Positions 8,718 to 18,102 of a stretch of DNA of 64,000 nucleotides are shown in pieces (position 1 is the stretch's first letter; each line of letters begins with the position of its first letter). The stretch comes from Nocardia sp. NBC_00565. GTDB taxonomy: Bacteria; Actinomycetota; Actinomycetes; Mycobacteriales; Mycobacteriaceae. Position numbers and translations under genes: made by a program. The stretch lies in assembly GCF_036345915.1 (NCBI RefSeq), contig NZ_CP107785.1:1550001-1614000 (forward strand), written 5' to 3'. The notes below the pieces were generated by a model that searched no databases, was not told where the DNA came from, and was given only the letters and a program-made list of their open reading frames with translations.

Positions 8718-9109
8718 TAGTGACCTCCAGACCACAGGGGACCGAACCCATCAGGGGTTCACGGCGACGAATATCGGCCTGGGAAGAGTGGCCCCTGGTC
8801 GAAGTCGATTCGCGGAAGATACAAGATCGACTTGTGGTCCGTCGGTTCATCTCGCTCACCGGAAACCGGGAGCGATCGTCGGCGATGATGTCGAGTCCGA
8901 GGGCTCTACTCGGTGAGGTTTCGCTAGGTAGGAGCGGCTGTCCAGGTGGCGTCGACAAAATTCGAGCACCGTCTTACCACTGAACGGAAGAACGGATACG
9001 CGGTGATCGCCGGGGAGCTGTGATGGCGATATGCATTCGTCTCCGCGTCTGTGGAGGCGAATGCGATCACGATCAACTACGGATCACCTATCCCGTGCAA
9101 GGACGCACC
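8718..9109. other. intergenic region, divergent cholesterol oxidase relic and lipoprotein
   Basis: About 390 bases. Apart from the hairpin at 9033-9064 and an AAGGA ribosome-binding site before 9110, I see no gene or repeat. Frames reported across it have no recognisable content. Confidence 0.4.
9033..9064 (+). promoter_or_regulatory. strong hairpin in the leader of the lipoprotein gene
   Basis: GCATTCGTCTCC (9033-9044) pairs with GGAGGCGAATGC (9053-9064) over 12 bp with one G-U pair and an 8-nt loop. It ends 45 nt before the lipoprotein ATG. No gene ends just upstream on the plus strand, so a simple terminator is unlikely; an mRNA 5' stem or an operator is more plausible. Confidence 0.5.
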
Positions 9110-9625
9110 ATGAATCAACTGATCATTCGCCGAATCCTCGCTACCGCCGGGGCCGTGGCAATTACCGCAGCGACCGTTATCGGCTGTTCCAATTCGACCG
9201 ACAACTCTGCCGAGAGCACCGCTGCCGCGACGACCGCCGCCGCCGCGCAGGCGACTTCTTCGCAGGCCACCAATTCCAGCGATCCGGCGGTCAAGGAAAT
9301 TACCGACGCCTTCGTTACCTTCTTCGACGGTAATACGCCCGCCGACAAGAAGATCACCCTTGTCGAGAACGGCTCGACATTCGCCGCGGCGATCACACAG
9401 CAGGCGAGCAGCCCCATGGCGGCCGGTTCCACCGCAACGGTCGCCGATGTGAAACTCGACGACACCGCGAATGCCACGGTCACCTACAGCATTCTGATCA
9501 ACGGCAGCCCGGCCCTGCCGAATCAGAACGGTAAAGCCGTCAATATCGACGGGCAGTGGAAGGTCGCCGCGCTGACATACTGCGGCCTGCTGAAGATTCA
9601 GGGCGGCGCACCGGCCGGCTGCTGA
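9110..9625 (+). CDS. lipoprotein, low-molecular-weight antigen MTB12-like
   Basis: A 171-residue secreted lipoprotein. Residues 1-23 form a signal peptide ending in the lipobox VIGC, with lipidation expected on that Cys; a low-complexity Ser/Thr/Ala linker follows (about 24-57). The folded domain (DPAVKEITDAFVTFFDG to the C-terminus) resembles the mycobacterial MTB12/CFP-2 domain in its pattern of a helix, VENG, VADVKLDD and a closing WKVA strand. Function of the family is unknown. The ATG at 9110, not an earlier in-frame one at 9020, fits both the AAGGA site and the signal peptide. Confidence 0.75.
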   Translation: MNQLIIRRILATAGAVAITAATVIGCSNSTDNSAESTAAATTAAAAQATSSQATNSSDPAVKEITDAFVTFFDGNTPADKKITLVENGSTFAAAITQQASSPMAAGSTATVADVKLDDTANATVTYSILINGSPALPNQNGKAVNIDGQWKVAALTYCGLLKIQGGAPAGC

Positions 9626-9690
9626 TCGCCCGGCTTGCGCGCGCGACAGCGTCATTCGCATGGAGTCGCGCTGAACTGAGGAGAACTGAG

Positions 9691-10911
9691 GTGACCTCGA
9701 CGACGCCGCTCGACTGCCGTGACGATCCGGCCGATACCGACGAGCAGTTCCGGGCTCGCCTGCGGACCTTTCTGGCCGACCGTCATCCCGGTCGGCGGCC
9801 GCAGGACCCCGCGGCGCGGCTGGTGTGGCGGAAGGCTTGGCTGGCAATGCTTTTCGACGCCGGATACGCCGGACCGGGCTGGCCCCGCGAGTACGGCGGG
9901 ATGGGGTTGAACTTCGTCCGTCAGGTCATCTATCAGGAGGAGTACGCGGGTGCCCGGGTGCCCGGGCCGTTGGGCACCGGGCTCGGCATCGCGGCCCCGA
10001 CGATCATCGAATACGGCACGGCCGAACAGAAGGAGCGGTTCCTGCGGCCGATGCTGCGCGGCGACACGGTCTGGGCACAGGGCTGTTTCGAGCCGGACGT
10101 GGGATCGGACTTGCCAGCGCTGCACACCACGGCGCGGCGGGCGGGCGGTGGCACGGACGACCTGCGCGCCGAGTACATCGTCAACGGTCAGAAGGTGTGG
10201 AGCAGTGCGGCCGAGATCGCCGATATTATCTTCACCCTCGTCCGCACCGGGCCGCCCGCATCACGACAGGACGGCGTCAGCTACCTGCTGATCGACGCCG
10301 ACGCTCCGGGAGTGACCGTCCGGCCCCTGTTCGACCTGACCGGCGACGCGAATTTCTGCGAAATCCTCTTCGACGATGTGCGAGTTCCGGTGGCCAACCG
10401 GATCGGCGTGGAGAACGGTGGCTGGCCGCTGGTACGCACCGGCCCGGGCCATGAGAGAGCGGCCGCAGCGATGAATCCGGCCGTGCTCTACCGGCACGTG
10501 CTCGACGAGCTGATCGAGCTGGCGCGCGAGCGCGGTGTGACGGCCGATCCGCTGGTGCGCGATCGGCTTGCGGATTTCGAGATTCGGATCCGGATCATGC
10601 GGCTGACCGGGATGCGGACCATCGCCGACATCATGGCCAGGGGCGAACCCGGCCCGGCGTCGTCCACCGCGCGGTTGTTCATCGTTACCTTCGAAAGGGA
10701 TCTGTACGAGTTCGCGCTCGATCTGCTCGGCGCCTACGGCATCCTGGACCGGCAAGATCCGCACGCGGTGCAGCGTGGCCGCTGGGTATCGGGCTTCCTG
10801 CGCACGCGAGCCGCCACGATCGGGGCGAATACCGAGATCCAGCACAATACGATTGCCGAGCAAGTGCTGGGGTTGCCGCGCGACCCGGCCATGCCGGCGG
10901 TCGGGAGGTGA
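9691..10911 (+). CDS. acyl-CoA dehydrogenase family protein
   Basis: A 406-residue acyl-CoA dehydrogenase, FAD-dependent, expected to introduce an alpha-beta double bond in an acyl-CoA. Domain landmarks: GWPREYGGMGL (about residue 68), CFEPDVGSDLPAL in the FAD-binding middle domain (about 131), VNGQKVWSS (about 164) and the C-terminal IQHNTIAEQVLGLPR. It belongs to the large actinobacterial group used for steroid side-chain and ring degradation (FadE type). GTG start at 9691 with GAGGAG 8 nt upstream. The next gene was an amidohydrolase that is now only a fragment, so the original operon is broken. Confidence 0.85.
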   Translation: MTSTTPLDCRDDPADTDEQFRARLRTFLADRHPGRRPQDPAARLVWRKAWLAMLFDAGYAGPGWPREYGGMGLNFVRQVIYQEEYAGARVPGPLGTGLGIAAPTIIEYGTAEQKERFLRPMLRGDTVWAQGCFEPDVGSDLPALHTTARRAGGGTDDLRAEYIVNGQKVWSSAAEIADIIFTLVRTGPPASRQDGVSYLLIDADAPGVTVRPLFDLTGDANFCEILFDDVRVPVANRIGVENGGWPLVRTGPGHERAAAAMNPAVLYRHVLDELIELARERGVTADPLVRDRLADFEIRIRIMRLTGMRTIADIMARGEPGPASSTARLFIVTFERDLYEFALDLLGAYGILDRQDPHAVQRGRWVSGFLRTRAATIGANTEIQHNTIAEQVLGLPRDPAMPAVGR

Positions 10912-10932
10912 AATTTGCCCTTACAGCCATCG

Positions 10933-11029
10933 ATGAAGTTGCTGTCGACCGACGATCATCTGATCGAGCCGCCGCTGCTGTGGTCGGATCGATTACCCGC
11001 CAGGTATCGGAATATGGTTGTTCCGGAAC
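10933..11029 (+). pseudogene. N-terminal fragment of an amidohydrolase family protein
   Basis: The frame begins MKLLSTDDHLIEPP and continues LLWSDRLPARYRN, the start of metal-dependent amidohydrolases (Amidohydro_2) where D-H- supplies metal ligands. After about 30 residues the similarity stops and the frame runs into the end of the convergent glucarate dehydratase gene. The 3' part of the gene has been lost, placing a recombination or deletion boundary at about 11030. A GTG/TTG-like start further upstream (10915) is in frame but less convincing. Confidence 0.65.
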
Positions 11030-12307
11030 TCAGTATTTGGGTGAGTTCGGTGCCTGGTAGGTCGGGTTCACCAGGCGCATGGCGGCGACGTCGTCCCGCT
11101 CGCGCATAGCCGGTCGCGCCAACCATCGTTCGTGCAGGTGAGCGAGGGTATCGCGGTCCAGTTCGATGCCGAGGCCGGGGCGGTCGCCGACCTCGATCGC
11201 GCCGTCGCGGAAGGTGAACGGTTCGGTGATGACGTCCTCGGATTGCCAGGGGTAATGGGTGTCGCAGGCGTAGTCGAGGTCGGCGACGGTGGCGGCGACC
11301 TGGGTCATGGCGGCGAGGCTGATACCGAGGTGGGTATTCGAGTGCATCGAGATGCCCTTGCCGTAGGCACGGCAGACGGCGGCGAGGTCGCGGGTGGCGA
11401 ACAGGCCGCCCCAGAAGTGGTGGTCGGAGAGTACGACCTGGACGGCATCGATATCGAAGGCGGGGCGGATCTCCTCGATGGCGGTGACGATCATATTGGT
11501 GGCCAATGGCATTGCGGTGCGGTGATGCACTTCGGCCATATCGTCGAGGCGGGCGGTCGGGTCCTCGAGGTATTCGACGACGCCCGAGAGTTGTTCGGCG
11601 ACAGCGGTCGCGGTGGGCAGCGACCAGCCGCCGTTGGGGTCCAGGCGCAGCGGGTGGTCCGGGAACGCCTTGGCCAGGGCCTCGATCGCGGCGACCTCTT
11701 CATCGGGTGGGAATGCGCCGCCCTTGAGTTTGAACGAGCGGAATCCGCCGTACGCGGCGAACTTTTCGGCCAGGCGCACCACGCCATCCGGGTCGACGAC
11801 CTCGCCCCATTCGTCGCTCGGAGCATCCGGAACCGGATGTTCGGCCCACTTGTAGAACAGGTAGCCGGAGTAGTCGACGCGATCGCGGACCTTGCCGCCG
11901 AGCAGCGCGTGCACCGGCAGACCGAGTTCGCGACCGTGGGCGTCGAGCGCGGCGGTTTCGAAGGCCGAGATCACGCTGAGGCGGACCTTATCGGTGGTGA
12001 GTGTGCCGCGCAGTCCGCCCGCGATGGGATTGGCGATCAGCAACTGGGCGTCGGTGTTCGTGCCGAGCAGGCGGATCGCGTTGATCGAGGCTACCGGCAT
12101 GCCGATCAGTTGTGGGGCGAGGTCGGCAGCGCGATCGAGGTAGACGCGGTCGCCATAGGTTTCGCCGAGACCGTGCGCGCCACTGTCGGTTTCGATCTCG
12201 ACGATCAGTCGCGGCGTGTACGGCTGGTGCACGCCGCCGACATTGAGCAGAGGTGCGTCGGCGATGAGGATCGGCGTCAATCGGACGTCGGTGATGACGG
12301 GTGACAT
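11030..12307 (-). CDS. gudD: glucarate dehydratase
   Basis: A 425-residue enolase-superfamily enzyme that dehydrates D-glucarate (and usually L-idarate) to 5-dehydro-4-deoxyglucarate. The glucarate dehydratase pattern is present: Lys193-x-Lys195 in SFKLKGG, metal ligands Asp223 and Asn225 in RLDPNGGW and Glu248 in EYLEDP, Asp295 in SDHHFWGG, and His326 in MHSNTHLGIS as the second base. Its ATG follows the dehydrogenase stop by 2 nt, so it is the last gene of the operon. The end NPTYQAPNSPKY is complete. Confidence 0.92.
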   Translation of the reverse strand: MSPVITDVRLTPILIADAPLLNVGGVHQPYTPRLIVEIETDSGAHGLGETYGDRVYLDRAADLAPQLIGMPVASINAIRLLGTNTDAQLLIANPIAGGLRGTLTTDKVRLSVISAFETAALDAHGRELGLPVHALLGGKVRDRVDYSGYLFYKWAEHPVPDAPSDEWGEVVDPDGVVRLAEKFAAYGGFRSFKLKGGAFPPDEEVAAIEALAKAFPDHPLRLDPNGGWSLPTATAVAEQLSGVVEYLEDPTARLDDMAEVHHRTAMPLATNMIVTAIEEIRPAFDIDAVQVVLSDHHFWGGLFATRDLAAVCRAYGKGISMHSNTHLGISLAAMTQVAATVADLDYACDTHYPWQSEDVITEPFTFRDGAIEVGDRPGLGIELDRDTLAHLHERWLARPAMRERDDVAAMRLVNPTYQAPNSPKY

Positions 12308-12309
12308 GG

Positions 12310-13761
12310 TCAGTCTCGCTTTCCGTCGACGCGGCGCGGCAGCCGCCATGGGTTGGCCTCGCGCAGGGCGGGTGGGAGCAGGCGGTCCGGGAAGCCCTGC
12401 CAGGCGATCGGCCGCAGAAACCGGGTGATGGCGGCGGTGCCGACCGAGGTCGTGGTCGGTGCGGTGGTGGCCGGATAGGGGCCGCCGTGCTGTTGGGCCC
12501 AGCTGACGGTGACGCCGGTGGGCCAGTCGTTCCACAGCAGCCGACCGGCGAGTGCGGTGAGGGCGGGCAGCAGTGGGCGGACGGCGTCGATATCGGCATC
12601 CTCCGCGACGACGGTGGCGGTGAGGCCGGGTTCGAGCTGGTCGAGGATCTGTTGCAGCTCAATGGCATTCGCGTATTCGACGATCAGTGCCGCCGGGCCG
12701 AAGCATTCGGCCTGCAAGGCTTCTCCTGCGGCCAGGAAGTCGGTGGCGCGCACGCTCAGCAAGGTCGGTGCGAGCAGATCGTCATCGATCGGCGGGGCCG
12801 AAATCGCGGTGACGGAGGGATATTCGCGCAGGGTGGTGACTCGCGATCGGAAGCTTTTGCCGATGTGATCGTTGAGCAGGCGTTGTCCCGGCACGGCAGC
12901 GACAGCGGTGGCCAGTGCGTCGGTCAGCCCGTGGTCCGAAGGCAGCAGCAGCACACCGGGTTTGGTGCAGAACTGTCCCGCGCCGAGGGCGAACGATCCG
13001 ACGAACCCCTCGACGATCTGTTGTCCGCGAGCCTGCACCGCGCCGGGCATGACCACTACCGGATTGACGCTGCCGAGTTCGCCGTAGAACGGGATCGGAC
13101 GTGGCCGTGCGGCGGCGATATCGAACAGCGCCCGGCCGCCCGACAGCGACCCGGTGAACGACGCGGCGGCGATATCCGGATGGCGCAGCGCGCTGATACC
13201 CGCCTCGACGCCGTGGATGACCGCGAAAGCGCCCGCGGGGGCACCCGCCGCGATCAGCGCCTCGCGCATGATCTCGCCGGTCCGCTCCGAGAGTCGCGGG
13301 TGGCCCGGATGAGCCTTGAGGACAACCGGACAGCCGGCGGCCAGTGCCGACGCGGTATCGCCGCCCGCGACGCTGAATGCGAACGGGAAGTTGCTCGCGG
13401 CGAACACGAGCGTCGGGCCGATCGGGACGAGGCCGCGCCGGATATCCGGTCGCGGACCCATCGGCCAGCTCGGATCGGCGTGATCCACGGTGGCGGCGAG
13501 GAATTCGCCATCGGCGAGCACGTCGGCGAACAGGCGCAGCTGGAAGGTGGTGCGCGTCAATTCCCCACGCAGACGGGGTGTTTCGGGCAGGTGCGTCTCG
13601 GCTGCGGCGAGCGGTACGAGTTCGTCGGCGGCGGCATCAAGGGCATCCGCGATGCGGGTGAGCCACTGCGCCCGCTCGGTAGGTGTGGTGTCGGCGAGAT
13701 GAGCCGCGGCTTCGGTCGCTGCCGCGATGATTCGCTGTAGTTCGTCAGGGGCGGTATCCAT
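12310..13761 (-). CDS. 2-oxoglutarate semialdehyde (2,5-dioxovalerate) dehydrogenase
   Basis: A 483-residue NAD(P)-dependent aldehyde dehydrogenase of the alpha-ketoglutaric semialdehyde dehydrogenase group, oxidising 2,5-dioxovalerate to 2-oxoglutarate as the last step of aldarate breakdown. Catalytic Cys265 lies in GAGQFCTKPGV, the general base Glu228 in FYGELGSVNP, and cofactor-binding SFTGS near 201. The divergent C-terminus (THYPWQ-less, HGGPYPATTAP) matches this group and not acetaldehyde-type enzymes. AGGGAGA lies 7 nt before the ATG. Confidence 0.92.
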   Translation of the reverse strand: MDTAPDELQRIIAAATEAAAHLADTTPTERAQWLTRIADALDAAADELVPLAAAETHLPETPRLRGELTRTTFQLRLFADVLADGEFLAATVDHADPSWPMGPRPDIRRGLVPIGPTLVFAASNFPFAFSVAGGDTASALAAGCPVVLKAHPGHPRLSERTGEIMREALIAAGAPAGAFAVIHGVEAGISALRHPDIAAASFTGSLSGGRALFDIAAARPRPIPFYGELGSVNPVVVMPGAVQARGQQIVEGFVGSFALGAGQFCTKPGVLLLPSDHGLTDALATAVAAVPGQRLLNDHIGKSFRSRVTTLREYPSVTAISAPPIDDDLLAPTLLSVRATDFLAAGEALQAECFGPAALIVEYANAIELQQILDQLEPGLTATVVAEDADIDAVRPLLPALTALAGRLLWNDWPTGVTVSWAQQHGGPYPATTAPTTTSVGTAAITRFLRPIAWQGFPDRLLPPALREANPWRLPRRVDGKRD

Positions 13762-13777
13762 CGAGATCTCCCTTGGT

Positions 13778-14920
13778 TCAGGCCTGCACGGTATGTTCGG
13801 CGACGGTCCAGGCGCGGGCTTGGTCGCTGATGGTTACGCCGAGGCCGGGGCGTGCGGACAGGTGCATGCGGCCGTCGGCGATTTCGAGTCGTTCGTTGAA
13901 CAGTGGGTCGAGCCATTCGAAGTGCTCGACCCATGGCTCGCGCGGATAGGCGGCGGCGAGGTGGACGTGTATCTCCATAGCGAAATGTGGTGCTAGTTGG
14001 AGGTTTTCGCTGTCGGCCAGTGCCATCACCTTGAGGAACTGGGTGATACCGCCGACGCGCGGTGCGTCGGGTTGCACGATATCCGCGCCGCGGGCTCGGA
14101 TGAGTTGCGTGTGTTCGGCGACGCTGGTGAGCATTTCGCCGGTCGCGATCGGGGTGTCGAAGGTGGCGGTGAGTTGTGCGTGGCCTTCGAAGTCGTAGGC
14201 GTCCAAGGGTTCTTCGATCCATACCAGCCCGAACGGCTCGAAGGCCCGGCACATGCGTCGTGCGGTTGCCCGGTCCCACTGTTGGTTGGCGTCGACCATC
14301 ACCGGCACACGGTCGCCGAGTTTTTCTCGTACTGCGGTGAGCCGGGCGAGGTCGACGGCGTTATCCGGATGTCCCACTTTGATTTTGATGCCGCCGATGC
14401 CCTGTTCGAGCGAGGCCGTCGCCCGGTCGAGTACTTCCTCGATCGGTGCGTGCAGGAAGCCGCCGGAGGTGTTGTAGCAGCGCACCGAATCGCGGTGTGC
14501 GCCGAGTAGTTTGGCCAGTGGCAGTCCGGCGCGCTTGGCCTTCAGATCCCACAGTGCGACGTCGAAGGCGGCGATCGCTTGTACGGATAGTCCGCTGCGG
14601 CCGACGGAGGCTCCGGCCCACATGAGTTTGTCCCAGATCTTGGCGATGTCGCTGGGGTCTTCGCCGAGCATGGCCGGTGCGAGTTCGCGGGCGTGGGCGA
14701 ATTGGCCGGGTCCGCCTGCGCGTTTGGAGTAGCTGATGCCGATGCCTTGCAGTCCGGCGGCGGTGGTGATCTCGGCGAAGAGTACGGCTACTTCGGTCAT
14801 CGGTTTTTGTCGGCCGGTGAGCACCTTGGCGTCGCTGATGCCGGTGGGCAGCGGCAAGGTGACCGACGAGATGGTGACGTCGGTAATGCGATCGAGTGTC
14901 GCGGCGTTGTGGATGATCAT
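13778..14920 (-). CDS. L-talarate/galactarate dehydratase
   Basis: A 380-residue enolase-superfamily enzyme of the mandelate racemase subgroup. Catalytic Lys179-x-Lys181 (GIKIKVG), metal ligands Asp210, Glu236 and Glu262 ([20 protein letters not shown]) and His312 in [12 protein letters not shown] match the talarate/galactarate dehydratase pattern, as does [12 protein letters not shown] near the C-terminus. It would feed galactarate from galacturonate into the same intermediate as the glucarate dehydratase. Start and the upstream stop overlap as ATGA (14917-14920), so translation is coupled to kdgD. Confidence 0.88.
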   Translation of the reverse strand: MIIHNAATLDRITDVTISSVTLPLPTGISDAKVLTGRQKPMTEVAVLFAEITTAAGLQGIGISYSKRAGGPGQFAHARELAPAMLGEDPSDIAKIWDKLMWAGASVGRSGLSVQAIAAFDVALWDLKAKRAGLPLAKLLGAHRDSVRCYNTSGGFLHAPIEEVLDRATASLEQGIGGIKIKVGHPDNAVDLARLTAVREKLGDRVPVMVDANQQWDRATARRMCRAFEPFGLVWIEEPLDAYDFEGHAQLTATFDTPIATGEMLTSVAEHTQLIRARGADIVQPDAPRVGGITQFLKVMALADSENLQLAPHFAMEIHVHLAAAYPREPWVEHFEWLDPLFNERLEIADGRMHLSARPGLGVTISDQARAWTVAEHTVQA

Positions 14921-15831
14921 CCGATCGTCACCACCAATGCGGTCAGTTCGGCGAGTTCGGCCTCGGTCAGATTGGTCAGTGGTGGCCGCACGGGGCCGGC
15001 CGGACGACCGATGGCGGCGAGCCCGGCCTTCACGATCGATACCGCGTAGCCCGGCCCACGATCGCGGATATCGAGGTAGGGGATGACGAATTCGCGCAGC
15101 CGCCGGTAGACCTCGTCGCGGTCGCGGGCCCGCACCGCCCGGTAGAAGTCGAGCGCGAATTCCGGGGCGAAGTTGAAAATCGCGGATGAGTAAGTGGTAA
15201 CGCCCATTTCGGCATAGGGGAGTGCGAAGGTCTCCGCCGTCGGTAGCCCGCCGATGTAGGTGAGCCGGTCACCGAGCCGGGCGTAGATCCGGGTCATCGT
15301 TTCGATATTGCCGACACCGTCCTTGAACCCCACCAGGTTCGGGCAGCGTTCGGCCATCCGCGCCAACGTCACGTCATTGCAGGTAGCGTTGGCGCGGCTG
15401 TAGAAGATGACACCGAGCGAGGTCGCCGCGCAGACGGCAGCGACATGTTCGACCAGCCCCTCCGGGCCGGCCTCGGTGAGATAGGGCGGCAACAGCAGAA
15501 TGCCTTCGGCCCCAGCGGCTTCGGCGGAGCGGGCCTGTTCGATCGCCGATGCGGTGCCGGCGGTGGCCGGTGCGACGACGGGGATCCGGCCGCCGGTCTC
15601 GGCGACCGCGGCCCGCACCACCTGGTCGATCTCGGGCGGCGTCAGCGAGAAGCCCTCACCCGTGCCGCCCGCGGCGAACAGACCCGCCACCTCGTACTGG
15701 GCCAGCCAGGCGATGTGTTTGCGGTAGGCGGCCTCGTCGAAGGCCAGATCGGCGTCGAAATGTGTGACGGGGAACGACAACAACCCCTGACCCAGCGCGG
15801 GGCCCAACTCGTCGGCAGACAGATGTGACAT
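14917..15831 (-). CDS. kdgD: 5-dehydro-4-deoxyglucarate dehydratase
   Basis: A 304-residue member of the DHDPS/NAL family that decarboxylates and dehydrates 5-dehydro-4-deoxyglucarate to 2,5-dioxovalerate. Schiff-base Lys170 in VGFKDGVGN, Tyr144 in IFYSRAN and the [10 protein letters not shown] loop (about 55-64) are present. Placed between the aldarate dehydratases and the semialdehyde dehydrogenase, it fits the central step exactly. The ribosome-binding site AAGGAAGGA lies in the 12-bp gap after the LysR gene. Confidence 0.93.
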   Translation of the reverse strand: MSHLSADELGPALGQGLLSFPVTHFDADLAFDEAAYRKHIAWLAQYEVAGLFAAGGTGEGFSLTPPEIDQVVRAAVAETGGRIPVVAPATAGTASAIEQARSAEAAGAEGILLLPPYLTEAGPEGLVEHVAAVCAATSLGVIFYSRANATCNDVTLARMAERCPNLVGFKDGVGNIETMTRIYARLGDRLTYIGGLPTAETFALPYAEMGVTTYSSAIFNFAPEFALDFYRAVRARDRDEVYRRLREFVIPYLDIRDRGPGYAVSIVKAGLAAIGRPAGPVRPPLTNLTEAELAELTALVVTIG

Positions 15832-15843
15832 GTGGTTCCTTCC

Positions 15844-16731
15844 TTAAGCCGGCGGCAGCGCGTCGAGTAGCTCGATCACTCGGTGCAGCGCCGGATTGGC
15901 GCAGTCGCGTCGCCAGACCGCGTGCAGGACGACGGGATCCTCGACGCCATCGAGCGGCCGGAACCGCACGCCGTCGGGATGCAGATGGGTGGCGGTTTCG
16001 GGCACCAGCGCCAGGCCGCGGCCGGCGGCGACCAGCGCGAGCATGGTGTGCACCTGGGTCAATTCATGGGTGGCGGTGTAGGGCACGGCGGCGAGGATGC
16101 CCGAGACCAGGTCCGCGAAATAGCGCGCCGGGCCGGGTGCGTACACCAGCAGCGTCTCGCCGCCCAGTTCCTCGATGGCCAGCGGACCCTCGCCAACGAG
16201 TTCGTGCCCTTCCGGCACGGCCAGGATCAATCCCTCGGAATGCACGATCCGCGAATCGAATTCGGTGCGGTCGAAGGGTGGGCGGGCCAGTGCGAGATCG
16301 AGGCTGCCGCTGCGCAGATTCTCGAATTGGTCCGAACTCACCATCTCTCGCAGCACCACCTCGACGCGGTCCAGCCCCGCCTCGATGTGGTTCAGGAACC
16401 GGCCGAGGAAACCGAAACCGGATGCGGCGGTGAAGCCGATTCGCACCGTGCCCGCCCCGCCTGCCGCGACGAGACGGGCGGTGCCGGGCGCCGCGGTGGC
16501 CAGGGCGAGCAAGCGGCGCGCCTCGGTCAGGAAGACCTCCCCGGCCGGAGTCAGCTGGACCTGTCGCTGGGTGCGATCGAAGAGCTCCACGCCGATATCG
16601 CGCTCGAGTTTCTGGATCTGACGGCTCAGCGGCGGCTGCGTGATCCGCAGCCGCTCGGCCGCCCGGCGGAAATTTCCTTCCTCGGCCACCGTGACGAAGC
16701 CGCGGACCTGCTCCAGCGACAGCATCGACAT
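15844..16731 (-). CDS. LysR family regulator of the aldarate operon
   Basis: A 295-residue LysR protein with an N-terminal winged helix-turn-helix (NFRRAAERLRITQPPLSRQI, about 23-42) and a periplasmic-binding-fold effector domain. I start it at 16731, where AGGAGG lies 6 nt upstream; an in-frame ATG at 16758 lacks a site. Unusually for LysR it is in the same direction as, and 12 bp ahead of, the genes it presumably controls, instead of divergent. The likely effector is an aldarate or uronate. Confidence 0.9.
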   Translation of the reverse strand: MSMLSLEQVRGFVTVAEEGNFRRAAERLRITQPPLSRQIQKLERDIGVELFDRTQRQVQLTPAGEVFLTEARRLLALATAAPGTARLVAAGGAGTVRIGFTAASGFGFLGRFLNHIEAGLDRVEVVLREMVSSDQFENLRSGSLDLALARPPFDRTEFDSRIVHSEGLILAVPEGHELVGEGPLAIEELGGETLLVYAPGPARYFADLVSGILAAVPYTATHELTQVHTMLALVAAGRGLALVPETATHLHPDGVRFRPLDGVEDPVVLHAVWRRDCANPALHRVIELLDALPPA

Positions 16732-16832
16732 CGTTTCCTCCTGCGTTGCGGCGTCCACTCCGCCTCGCCCGTAGATTGCCCTGTCCGCAGGTTATGACCC
16801 GGTAGTGATACTCGTCCAACGCTAATTCAGCA

Positions 16833-17099
16833 TCAACCGATACCGGAAAGGTATTCATCGTCGGTGATCCGTCCGGCGATGGCCGCGCCGATCACCGCGC
16901 CGGCGGCCAAGCAGCCGCCGATCACGCCCTGCGTCAGCGAGGTCAGCTGCCAGGACTTCTTGATGAACAACAGCACCCCGGAGATGACTCCGAGGTCGTA
17001 GCCGAAGAGGATGCCGCCGAGGGCGCCGAAGAAATAGAGAAATTTGACATTGGATGCGAGCGCCGATTTCGGTGCGGCCGTCGTTGCCTTGAATTGCAT
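16833..17099 (-). pseudogene. N-terminal stub of an MFS sugar porter
   Basis: Only about 88 residues of a sugar-porter-family transporter (normally ~470) remain. The family motif GGILFGYDLGVISG is clear in the first membrane segment and a second segment ends in AGAVIGAAIAGRITD, where the loop motif DRFGRR should follow. Instead the frame stops 8 codons later. Given its place between uronate dehydrogenase and the regulator, it was presumably the uronate/aldarate importer. A stub of two membrane segments cannot transport. Confidence 0.75.
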
Positions 17100-17138
17100 G
17101 GTGCTGCGCTTCTTTCGCGGTGGAGCAAAAATCAAAAG

Positions 17139-17939
17139 TCAGCGAGGATTCGGTTTGCCGAGCGGCGTTTCCACAAAAGGACCGCCGATGAGCCATGGAC
17201 CCGGATCGGCGACGGCGGACAGATCGGCGGCGAACCGCTCGGCGTCATCCTCGCTTCGATAGCCGAGTTCCTCGGCCTCGCGCAGGGATACGACCGCGCG
17301 GGTATTCGCGGAGACGCCCCAGATCACTCGATAGCCGGGACGTTCGGCGGCCAGGCAGGCTTCGAACAGTCGCGCACAGTCGTTGGGGGACAACCACATC
17401 GACAGTCCGCGCACATCATGCGGGCGCTCGAAACACGAACCGATCCGGACACAGATCACGTCCATGCCGAAGCGGGAGTGATAGAGACTGCCCAGCGCCT
17501 CGACCGCGGCTTTGCTGACGCCGTAATAGGTATCCGGTCGCGCGGCGGCATCACCGGGAATGAGCTCATCGCCGACGCCGCGGAAACCCACGGCGTGATT
17601 GCTCGAGGCGAGCACGACCCGCGAAACGCCGGCTTGGCGCGCGGCCTCCAGCACTGTCTGCGTGCCGTCGATATTGGCGGCGAGTACGTTGTTCCAGCTG
17701 TCTTCTCGGCTTATGCCACCCAGATGGATGATCGCATCCACATCTCGGCAGGCCGCGGTCATCGTCGCGGCGTCGGTGAGCGATCCGGTGACGATCTCGA
17801 CCCGTTCGCCGGATGTCGGCGCGGGGAGTTCGATCAGATCCAATAGCCGCAGTACGCGATCCGGGCGTCGCAGGCGGGGCCGCATCAGCGTGCCGATACC
17901 ACCGCCCGCGCCGGTGATGAGTATTCGGTGATCGTTCAT
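17139..17939 (-). CDS. udh: uronate dehydrogenase
   Basis: A 266-residue short-chain/epimerase-type dehydrogenase that oxidises D-galacturonate or D-glucuronate to the aldarolactone with NAD+. The N-terminal ITGAGGGIG nucleotide-binding loop (about 8-16), Ser112/113 in ASSNHAVG and the YxxxK pair Tyr139/Lys143 in YYGVSKA are all in place, and RIGSCFE follows. I use the ATG at 17939; the frame is open further upstream but the Rossmann fold begins here. It is the entry step of the downstream pathway. Confidence 0.88.
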   Translation of the reverse strand: MNDHRILITGAGGGIGTLMRPRLRRPDRVLRLLDLIELPAPTSGERVEIVTGSLTDAATMTAACRDVDAIIHLGGISREDSWNNVLAANIDGTQTVLEAARQAGVSRVVLASSNHAVGFRGVGDELIPGDAAARPDTYYGVSKAAVEALGSLYHSRFGMDVICVRIGSCFERPHDVRGLSMWLSPNDCARLFEACLAAERPGYRVIWGVSANTRAVVSLREAEELGYRSEDDAERFAADLSAVADPGPWLIGGPFVETPLGKPNPR

Positions 17940-18102
17940 GCGGCATCGATCTCGCTCACGTAGTCGAAAGTGCCCGCAGAACTGTCGTTTTCGCACATCG
18001 TGTCCTCCTGTGGCGCGAGGGCAAGTATGGTGTGGGTCACTCACCGCTCGAACGTGTCAGAAGGGTATGGCTCTGGACTGATGCCTGTCCAAGACCGTTT
18101 CT

